From an uncultured Bacillota bacterium (GTDB taxonomy: Bacteria; Bacillota; Clostridia; Lachnospirales; Lachnospiraceae), in NCBI GenBank assembly GCA_958352855.1, contig CATWQE010000123.1, positions 1-5,425 on the forward strand: 5,425 bases of DNA, written 5' to 3'. Position numbers and translations under genes: made by a program. Numbering within the stretch: the stretch's first letter is position 1; every line of letters starts with the position of its first letter. This document shows positions 1 to 5,425 of the stretch, piece after piece. Below the pieces are notes generated by a model, which worked only from the letters and a program-made list of their open reading frames with translations, was not told the origin of the DNA and ran no database searches.

Positions 1-1494
1 AATCTTATTATATAACTCATCATCAAAATTGTACCGGAGCACACATACCCTGTCAAAAATCATAGTAGGTTCTTTCTCTCCTGTTACCGGTTCCCACTCA
101 GGCAGTTTGCCGCTCTTTGGAACTCCTGTTTTGGCAAATGCCATAAATGCTTCAAACATCTGGCTTTCCAGGCGTTTTCCAGTCTCTGGAATCTGACAGA
201 TTTCCACCAGGTCTGTATTATGAAAGAAAAATGGAATATCTGAGCAATGCCATGCAATTTTATTATGATAAATTGGAAATTCCAATGTAAAATCATACAG
301 ATATGTTCCTGCTTTTTTTCCTTCTGCATGAAGCTTTGCAATTGCTTTCGATGGCTGCCGCATGACTCTGTCCACAGACAGCAAATCTGTCACATTTTTA
401 TCAGGATACGTCTTCTTGAAAATCTCAACCATTTCTTCTGTATGCTCCTGATAAACCCTGTAGATGATTTTCTTTATTTCTTCCTCAGAAAGATTGTTTT
501 TATCATAATCTGACGGCATAAATGCAAATTCCCCAAATACACTTCCAACCATAAGCGGAATCTCATACGCATGATCCCGGAATCCATAATCAAGAGGATT
601 TCCTTTATAGTATTCGCCAACGAGAGGGCCCCCACCGATATATTCCCCTTTCATGGCAAGTACTGGACTTACTTTCTTATAGGCATTCGCCAGTTCGTAA
701 TAAGGGATGGTCTCTAATTTCCCCAATTCATTTTCTGACAGACCAAGTTCCTGAAGAAGTGCACTGACAATTGCATGTCCATTTCCCGTACAGGATGGCA
801 TAAGAGAGGCATTGCTTACTCCACTCATGATAAGTGCTCTGTGGAATAAACCATCTGCATCTGCAATCTGCATCAGGTCTGCCACCTTCATTCCACCGCC
901 GGACTGTCCGAAGATTGTCACATTTTCCGGGTCTCCGCCAAATAATCCGATATTATCATGTATCCATTTCAAAGCTGCTACCATATCTGCATGGCCTGCA
1001 TTACCGGAATTCGCATATTTCTTATCAAATGGAGAAAGATCAAGATACCCCAGCACATTCAATCTGTGATTCACAGACACAACAACTGCGTCACCTTGCA
1101 TACACATATTAAATCCATCATAAGCAACCTGTTCAATGGAAGATCCTGCAAAATATCCTCCTCCATGCAGCCAGACAATAACCGGAAGTTTTCTGTCACA
1201 ATCCAACGTCTTTGTCCAGATGTTCAGGTTCTGGCAATGTTCATTCTGAGGCCAGTAGCGATGTGGTACCATAAGTTCTGCATTTGGAGTGTCCTGTTCT
1301 AAAAGCGGGCATACAAACCCATAAGAAGTAGCTTCTTTTACCCCTTCCCAGGTTATTTTCTGAGGCATTTGAAATCTTTCTGCATAAGCATAAGGAACTC
1401 CCTTAAAGATAAATTCTCCATCATAAAAATATCCTTTTAATTTACCACTGGTTGTCTCGAGCACCGGTACATCATCAAACTTAAATTTCATCAT
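1..1494 (-). CDS. Type-B carboxylesterase (alpha/beta hydrolase), 3' end beyond window
   Basis: This is a serine esterase of the COesterase (para-nitrobenzyl esterase/cholinesterase-like) family, expected to hydrolyse a carboxylic ester in the cytosol; no signal peptide is seen. The frame is open for 498 codons and runs off the window without a stop. Family members are usually about 490-530 residues, so little is missing. Visible landmarks are the N-terminal strand motif FKGVPYA (30-36), the family signature EHCQNLNIW (85-93), the oxyanion-hole HGGGYFAGS (110-118), and the nucleophile elbow GQSGG with Ser198 (canonical form GESAG). The probable acid is Glu322 in GSVFGEF, and the probable catalytic His416 lies in AWHCSDIPF. 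The start ATG overlaps the GH3 stop as ATGA; a second in-frame ATG follows at once (1491), so either Met could initiate. An AGGAGGG site lies 6 bases upstream. The acyl substrate is unknown; context suggests an acylated glycoside or its aglycone. Confidence 0.93.
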   Translation of the reverse strand, partial: MMKFKFDDVPVLETTSGKLKGYFYDGEFIFKGVPYAYAERFQMPQKITWEGVKEATSYGFVCPLLEQDTPNAELMVPHRYWPQNEHCQNLNIWTKTLDCDRKLPVIVWLHGGGYFAGSSIEQVAYDGFNMCMQGDAVVVSVNHRLNVLGYLDLSPFDKKYANSGNAGHADMVAALKWIHDNIGLFGGDPENVTIFGQSGGGMKVADLMQIADADGLFHRALIMSGVSNASLMPSCTGNGHAIVSALLQELGLSENELGKLETIPYYELANAYKKVSPVLAMKGEYIGGGPLVGEYYKGNPLDYGFRDHAYEIPLMVGSVFGEFAFMPSDYDKNNLSEEEIKKIIYRVYQEHTEEMVEIFKKTYPDKNVTDLLSVDRVMRQPSKAIAKLHAEGKKAGTYLYDFTLEFPIYHNKIAWHCSDIPFFFHNTDLVEICQIPETGKRLESQMFEAFMAFAKTGVPKSGKLPEWEPVTGEKEPTMIFDRVCVLRYNFDDELYNKI

Positions 1495-3782
1495 TCCAAT
1501 CCCTCCTGGTTATTTAACATATCAATCAATTGATTTAACATTTCCGGCTTAATTTCTGGTGCAAACATCTGTATCGCACGAAGAGGCATTCCTTCCATCA
1601 TAGATTCCATCATTTCCTGTGTGATAACCCCTTCTCCACCCTGGCTGGATGCCACAGATGCCATGCTATCACCCAGATTCATATTTCCTCCAAACTGTTC
1701 AAGAAGAGCACGTGCTTTGGAGTCCGACATTAATTCACCAAATGTAGAGTTACGTGTATATTTTTTTGGAATATGCTTTTCAGATATCACTTGTATTTCC
1801 TCAGAAAGTATAATTTGTGATGCAGATCTGCCAATCTGAATTTCATATAAACCGCTTTCTACAAACCAGTCATGAATCTCCGTCTCCCAATATGCAAAAG
1901 CACGTCTGTCAAGACAAAACGTTACGGTTTTCATCTCACCTGGATGTAATTCAATTTTATCAAATGCCCGCAACTCTCTCACCGGCCGTATTACATTTCC
2001 ATCTTGCTTTCCTACATATAACTGTATCACTTCTTTTCCTGTTTTCGTTCCTGTATTTTTCACATCCACTGTCACTGTCACTGTTTCTGATTCTTTCATA
2101 CAGCTCTTATCCACAGTTAAATTACTGTACTCATATGTAGTGTATGAAAGACCATAGCCGAATGGGAAGAGGACAGGCATATCCTTGGATACATAGTAGC
2201 GATATCCTACAAAAATTCCCTCATTATATGTTACTTTGTCTTTTTCTCCACCATAATTCAGGTAACATGGCGTATCCTGCAAACGAAGGGGGAATGTTTC
2301 CGGAAGCCTTCCGCTCGGATTTACAGTTCCATATAACACACCAGCAACAGCACTTCCCACTGCTTCTCCTCCAAGATAAGCCTCTACTACTGCTTTCACA
2401 TCACCAATCCACGGCATTTCAATCGGAGCACCATTATGAAGAACAATCACTGTGTTAGGCTGTACCTTTATAATTTCCTCTATCAGCCTATTCTGGCACT
2501 CTGGTATATGCAAATGTGTTCTGTCATAACCTTCCGATTCAAAACTATCCGGAAGCCCTGCAAAAACAACTGCTACGTCTGCATTTTCTGCTGCTTTGAC
2601 AGCTTCTTTTACTAATGATTCGTCTGTTACGTCTTCTTTATCATCATAACCTTTTGCATAGGTAACATTTGCCCACGACCGCACTGTGTCTATTGCCGAA
2701 TCCACCTTAAAACTATTGATGTGGGAACTTCCTCCTCCCTGAAAACGTGGAATTTCAGCATATTTTCCGATAAAAGCAACTTTTTTCTCGTTATCAAGCG
2801 GTAAAATATCATCCTCGTTTTTCAGAAGTACAATACATTCTTCTTCCAGTTTTCTGGCAATCTCATGATCTTTTTCTCTGTCAAAAATCTTGCCTTCCTT
2901 CTGATTCTCAGCATATCTGAATACAATATTTAAAAACTCCTCACAAGATTTATCAAGCACCTCTTCTTCCAGTTCTCCTGCTCTGACAGCCTCTGCGATT
3001 TGCTGATCTGTCAGACCATTTCCCCCTGGCATTTCCAGATTACATCCTGCTTTTAATGCATCTAACCGCTGGTTCATTGCACCCCAGTCTGTCATCACAT
3101 ATCCATCAAATCCCCATTCTTTCCTAAGTATATCCGTCAGAACTTCTTTATTTTCACAAAGATATGTTCCGTTTAACTTATTATAGGAATTCATAATGGT
3201 CCATGGTTTAGAATTTCTAACCATTCCCTCAAATGCCGCAAGATAAATTTCCCGTGCAGTTCTTTCATCCATCTCAGAACTGCTTGTCATACGGTGATAT
3301 TCCTGATTATTAGCCATAAAATGTTTGGGGCTCGTTCCTATATTTTTACTCTGAACAGCTTTTACATAAGCAGTTCCAATTTCTGTTGCAAGAAGTGGAT
3401 CCTCTGAATAATATTCAAAATTACGTCCACAAAGCGGAGATCTCTTAATATTCATTGCTGGTCCAAGTATTGTGCTAATATGTTCTGCCTGACATTCCTC
3501 TCCCAGAACTTCTCCAAGTTTCTGTGCAGCATCACGGCTGAAACTTGCAGCCATAGCACAGCCTGCCGGAAAGCAAACTGCTTTGATGCTTCCATTTAGA
3601 CCAAGGTGATCTGTCTTTTCCTCTTGCTTACGAAGTCCATGAGGTCCATCCGATACCATAACAGACGGAATTCCAAGGCGTTCTATACCCTTTGTATGCC
3701 AAAAGTCCAGCCCTGAACAAAGAGATGCTTTTTCCTCCAATGTCATTTTAGAAATAAGTTTTTTGATTTCATCTGCTTTCAT
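1491..3782 (-). CDS. Cytosolic GH3 family beta-glycosidase (probable beta-glucosidase)
   Basis: A 763-residue glycoside hydrolase family 3 enzyme that should release sugars from beta-linked glycosides by a retaining mechanism. No signal peptide is present, so it acts on imported substrate. Domain order: TIM-barrel-like domain (about 1-290) with VSDGPHGLR (43-51, sugar-binding Asp45), GRNFEYYSEDP (119-129), KHF (153-155) and MTDWGA (230-235) carrying the predicted nucleophile Asp232; alpha/beta sandwich (about 310-500) with ESEGYDR (415-421), where Glu417 is the likely acid/base; FGYGLSYTTY (541-550); fibronectin-III-like domain (about 560-655). No PA14 insertion is apparent. Residues about 665-763 form an extra Met-rich C-terminal tail. 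The start at 3782 is chosen because AGGAGGA lies 8 bases upstream; an in-frame ATG at 3830 would add 16 basic residues and overlap the transporter gene without an equivalent site. Beta-glucosidase is the best guess, but GH3 also includes beta-xylosidases and other activities, so specificity is open. Confidence 0.95.
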   Translation of the reverse strand: MKADEIKKLISKMTLEEKASLCSGLDFWHTKGIERLGIPSVMVSDGPHGLRKQEEKTDHLGLNGSIKAVCFPAGCAMAASFSRDAAQKLGEVLGEECQAEHISTILGPAMNIKRSPLCGRNFEYYSEDPLLATEIGTAYVKAVQSKNIGTSPKHFMANNQEYHRMTSSSEMDERTAREIYLAAFEGMVRNSKPWTIMNSYNKLNGTYLCENKEVLTDILRKEWGFDGYVMTDWGAMNQRLDALKAGCNLEMPGGNGLTDQQIAEAVRAGELEEEVLDKSCEEFLNIVFRYAENQKEGKIFDREKDHEIARKLEEECIVLLKNEDDILPLDNEKKVAFIGKYAEIPRFQGGGSSHINSFKVDSAIDTVRSWANVTYAKGYDDKEDVTDESLVKEAVKAAENADVAVVFAGLPDSFESEGYDRTHLHIPECQNRLIEEIIKVQPNTVIVLHNGAPIEMPWIGDVKAVVEAYLGGEAVGSAVAGVLYGTVNPSGRLPETFPLRLQDTPCYLNYGGEKDKVTYNEGIFVGYRYYVSKDMPVLFPFGYGLSYTTYEYSNLTVDKSCMKESETVTVTVDVKNTGTKTGKEVIQLYVGKQDGNVIRPVRELRAFDKIELHPGEMKTVTFCLDRRAFAYWETEIHDWFVESGLYEIQIGRSASQIILSEEIQVISEKHIPKKYTRNSTFGELMSDSKARALLEQFGGNMNLGDSMASVASSQGGEGVITQEMMESMMEGMPLRAIQMFAPEIKPEMLNQLIDMLNNQEGLE
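1501..1507 (-). promoter_or_regulatory. Ribosome binding site of the esterase, inside the GH3 gene
   Basis: AGGAGGG on the minus strand, 6 bases before the first esterase ATG (1494) and 9 before the second (1491). It lies within the GH3 codons for Gln759, Glu760 and Gly761. With the ATGA stop/start overlap, this points to translational coupling between the glycosidase and the esterase. Confidence 0.85.
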
Positions 3783-3790
3783 AGCCGTTT

Positions 3791-3797
3791 TCCTCCT
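3791..3797 (-). promoter_or_regulatory. Ribosome binding site that sets the GH3 start
   Basis: AGGAGGA on the minus strand, 8 bases before the ATG at 3782 and inside the 19-base gap after the transporter stop. It supports the 763-residue form of the glycosidase over a 779-residue form starting at 3830, which would begin inside the end of the transporter gene. The site shares the 9-mer ACCAGGAGG with the esterase ribosome binding site. Confidence 0.85.
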
Positions 3798-3801
3798 GGT
3801 T

Positions 3802-5190
3802 TTATTGTTCATTCTGTTCTCGTTTTTCAAGGTCTTCCATTACTTTCGGATATATTTTATCTAACTTATATAATCCATAAAACACTATCGTCAATACAAG
3901 GAACGGAATTGGAAGTACAAGATATACCTGTTTGATGGCTGCCATTGCTGAAGCTGATTGTACTGCTGCCAATCCGTCATATCCTGCTGCTCCAAGAATT
4001 GCCAATGCTACTGCCCCACCAATACCTGCACCGACTTTTGCACCAAAAGTTGTACTTGAATACAGCATTCCTTCCACACGTTTTCCAGTTTTCCACTGAC
4101 CATACTCTATAGTATCTGCTACCATTGCGAAAACCGTTCCAGTAAGTGCTGCCTGCCCAACTCCTTTAATCAGGGAACATATAACAAGCCACGTAGCATT
4201 TGCCGGATTTGCAAAAATCATAACATGTCCTATCAAACTGATGACACTGCCTACAAGTCCAACATTTCTTTTTCCATATTTTTTACTAAGAGGAATCAGC
4301 ATTGGCATACATAAAATTACAGGAACAATAGACGCTGATGTGATAAATCCAGCCATGTTCTCATTACCAATAATATACTTAGCATAATAAGTGCCAACCC
4401 CCATATTTAATGACATTCCAATTGCCATACTTACCCAGAGGCCTACAATCATAAGCCAGTAATTATTCCTTATTATGAGTTTAAACGATTCTCCCAACCC
4501 AATGTTTTCTTTCTGATGTGCAGATATCTGTACACGCTCTTTTGTTTTTGCAAAGCAAATCAAAAATAATGCTGCAGCAATAATACCATATATAATAGAG
4601 GCAATAATCCAGCTCTTCTGATTACTGCTGCCACCGATTGCATTGATCAGCGGCAAGGTACACGCATTAATAATAAGTGATCCTACTTGAGCCATAACCA
4701 TACGGAAAATATTAATTACTGTTCTCTGGTTCTGATCACGTGTCATTAGAGAAGTAAGTGCACCATAAGGAATATTAATCATTGTATATAAAAAGGTGGT
4801 TACCAGATTGTATGTAATAATAACATAAATGTATTTCCCCGTCTCACCGATATTAGGAACAAGAAATACAAGGATACTGGAGATTGCAATAGGAATGGCA
4901 AGCCAGAGCATCCATGGTCTTGCTTTTCCATGTTTTGATCTCGTTCTGTCCATAACATATCCCATGAAGATATCAGTAAATCCATCTGCTAAACGGGAGA
5001 ACATTATAATACTGCCGATAATAGCTGCATTTAACCCCAGAGCATCCGTGTAGAAAAATGTAACAAACGTTGAAGTCAATACAAGAATTAAGTTGCTTGC
5101 CAGATCTCCTCCTCCATACGCTATTTTCTCAGAAAGAGAAATATTTTCTACATATTTTCCCTCCATTTGTGTGTTGATTTTTTTTCCCAT
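3802..5190 (-). CDS. GPH-family (MelB/XynP-like) sugar:cation symporter
   Basis: A 462-residue integral membrane transporter of the glycoside-pentoside-hexuronide:cation symporter family within the MFS, expected to import a glycoside or oligosaccharide with H+ or Na+. About 12 hydrophobic segments are seen, roughly at residues 26-48, 55-80, 94-113, 120-142, 160-184, 193-214, 243-268, 281-301, 308-327, 332-357, 383-402 and 420-442. Family landmarks are EKIAYGGGDLASN (21-33), RLADGFTD (66-73), MGYVMDRTRSKHGKARPW (76-93), YTMINIPYGAL (135-145), DTIEYGQWKTGKR (359-371) and TTFGAKVGAG (380-389). The R-x2-D-x3-D pattern (Arg66, Asp69, Asp73) matches the MelB helix II cation site (Arg52, Asp55, Asp59), recalled from knowledge of MelB. 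Length is typical. The start is supported by AAAGGAGG 7 bases upstream. It is first of the recognised operon genes, 19 bases before the GH3 gene, so the GH3 substrate is probably its cargo. The sugar cannot be predicted from sequence alone. Confidence 0.95.
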   Translation of the reverse strand: MGKKINTQMEGKYVENISLSEKIAYGGGDLASNLILVLTSTFVTFFYTDALGLNAAIIGSIIMFSRLADGFTDIFMGYVMDRTRSKHGKARPWMLWLAIPIAISSILVFLVPNIGETGKYIYVIITYNLVTTFLYTMINIPYGALTSLMTRDQNQRTVINIFRMVMAQVGSLIINACTLPLINAIGGSSNQKSWIIASIIYGIIAAALFLICFAKTKERVQISAHQKENIGLGESFKLIIRNNYWLMIVGLWVSMAIGMSLNMGVGTYYAKYIIGNENMAGFITSASIVPVILCMPMLIPLSKKYGKRNVGLVGSVISLIGHVMIFANPANATWLVICSLIKGVGQAALTGTVFAMVADTIEYGQWKTGKRVEGMLYSSTTFGAKVGAGIGGAVALAILGAAGYDGLAAVQSASAMAAIKQVYLVLPIPFLVLTIVFYGLYKLDKIYPKVMEDLEKREQNEQ

Positions 5191-5197
5191 AAAAAAA

Positions 5198-5205
5198 CCT
5201 CCTTT
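5198..5205 (-). promoter_or_regulatory. Strong ribosome binding site of the symporter
   Basis: AAAGGAGG on the minus strand, fully complementary to the 16S rRNA 3' end of Firmicutes, separated from the ATG at 5190 by seven T residues. It fixes the symporter start and suggests efficient initiation. Confidence 0.9.
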
Positions 5206-5213
5206 GTTTTTTT

Positions 5214-5369
5214 CTACCTACCATTATATTTTATCTGCACTTCTCTCTCTATCAACTTTTCATCCATTTCTTGTATATTTATTTCTTTTCTTTCTCCTCT
5301 ACCGCCATATCCATATTTAACACAACAAAATATAAAGATAAAAAAAGCAATAATGATTGATTTTTTCAT
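5214..5369 (-). CDS. Possible small ORF with signal-peptide-like N-terminus, unrecognised
   Basis: A 51-codon frame on the minus strand, opened by ATG at 5369 (an in-frame TAA lies four codons upstream of it) and closed by TAG, 23 bases before the symporter start. The N-terminus MKKSIIIAFFIFIFCCV has two lysines then a hydrophobic run, like a signal peptide or single membrane anchor. The remainder, from about residue 18, is polar and charged, with YGYGG at 19-23 and many Glu, Lys and Arg. I recognise no family. Against it: only a weak purine-rich stretch precedes the ATG, with no clear AGGAGG; the start lies in an AT-rich inverted repeat; and a candidate promoter overlaps its end. It may be a real leader or membrane peptide, or a chance frame in AT-rich DNA. 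Confidence 0.25.
   Translation of the reverse strand: MKKSIIIAFFIFIFCCVKYGYGGRGERKEINIQEMDEKLIEREVQIKYNGR
5228..5255 (-). promoter_or_regulatory. Candidate sigma-A promoter for the operon
   Basis: On the minus strand, TTGATA (5255-5250, five of six matches to TTGACA) is followed after 16 bases by TAAAAT (5233-5228, five of six matches to TATAAT). A perfect TATAAT overlaps just downstream (5228-5223) but would need a 21-base spacer. Transcription would begin near 5221, giving a leader of about 30 bases that contains the symporter ribosome binding site. The region is AT-rich, so chance matches are likely. The promoter also overlaps the end of the possible small ORF, and the two interpretations partly compete. 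Confidence 0.45.
5341..5366. repeat. AT-rich inverted repeat, possible weak bidirectional terminator
   Basis: Two 11-base arms (5341-5351 and 5356-5366) are reverse complements except for one position, around a 4-base loop AATG. The outer part of each arm is a run of A or T, so either strand would give a stem followed by U residues. The core stem is only CAAT/ATTG, which is poor in G and C, so termination would be weak. It may mark the boundary with a gene that lies mostly beyond the right window edge. Confidence 0.3.
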
Positions 5370-5425
5370 TTTCGCTTTTCTTTATCATCTCTTTTCTATT
5401 TCTATAAGCCAGATATCTTGCGATT

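Larger units (their letters stand above)
5191..5425. other. Leader/intergenic region upstream of the operon
   Basis: This AT-rich stretch holds the symporter ribosome binding site, a candidate promoter, an inverted repeat and a doubtful 51-codon ORF. The strand read as mRNA is strongly purine-rich around 5231-5305. No riboswitch, clear CcpA site or regulator operator could be recognised. Between 5385 and 5425 one minus-strand frame ends at TGA (5387-5385) after 12 visible codons (SQDIWLIEIEKR), and another stays open to TAA (5319-5317). Either could be the end of an upstream gene, but the visible part is too short to assign. Confidence 0.6.

Noticed and set aside
84..341. 85-codon minus-strand frame inside the esterase gene
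   Set aside because: It lies in another frame of the esterase, which here shows clear family motifs including the catalytic His region. The alternative translation has no recognisable feature.
958..1302. 114-codon plus-strand frame opposite the esterase gene
   Set aside because: It is antisense to the conserved oxyanion-hole and signature regions of the esterase and resembles no known protein.
1817..2458. Plus-strand frames of about 105 codons opposite the glycosidase gene
   Set aside because: They are antisense to well-conserved GH3 coding sequence, have unusual composition and show no recognisable domain.
5093..5320. 75-codon plus-strand hydrophobic frame spanning the symporter start
   Set aside because: Its hydrophobicity comes from the complement of a purine-rich leader and the symporter N-terminus; no suitable ribosome binding site was seen.
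5366..5385. CcpA (catabolite repression) site near AAAAGCGAAAAT
   Set aside because: Only the central AAGCG portion fits; about four positions of the cre consensus do not match, so it is not supported.

Overview
The window looks like chromosomal DNA from an AT-rich, low-G+C Gram-positive anaerobe, most likely a Clostridia/Lachnospiraceae-type gut bacterium. The basis is strong AGGAGG-type ribosome binding sites before all three main genes, AT-rich codon choice, and the gene set: a GPH-type sugar symporter, an intracellular GH3 glycosidase and a type-B carboxylesterase. G+C looks like about 40 percent, estimated by eye and not computed. Naming the genus would need a database search.

Everything recognisable is on the minus strand, so transcription runs from high to low coordinates. 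At the right end (about 5191-5425) is a leader or intergenic region. It holds a good ribosome binding site, a plausible sigma-A promoter, an AT-rich inverted repeat and a possible 51-residue small ORF. Then come a 12-helix sugar:cation symporter (3802-5190), a 763-residue GH3 beta-glycosidase (1491-3782), and a carboxylesterase (from 1494 leftwards, still open at the window edge). The gap between the first two genes is 19 bases. The last two overlap by 4 bases (ATGA), so the three genes are almost certainly one operon with translational coupling.

The proposed joint role is as follows. The symporter brings a small glycoside or oligosaccharide into the cell. The GH3 enzyme, which has no signal peptide, hydrolyses its beta-glycosidic bond in the cytosol. 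The esterase, also without a signal peptide, removes an acyl group. Together they suggest uptake and breakdown of an acylated (for example acetylated or phenolic-acid-esterified) plant or host glycoside. The exact sugar and acyl group cannot be read from the sequence.

No CRISPR array, insertion sequence, tRNA or rRNA was seen. The least ordinary items are the roughly 95-residue, Met-rich C-terminal extension of the GH3 enzyme, the GQSGG nucleophile elbow of the esterase, and the small signal-peptide-like ORF just before the transporter. I do not see a radically new system; this is an ordinary but coherent glycoside-utilisation operon.
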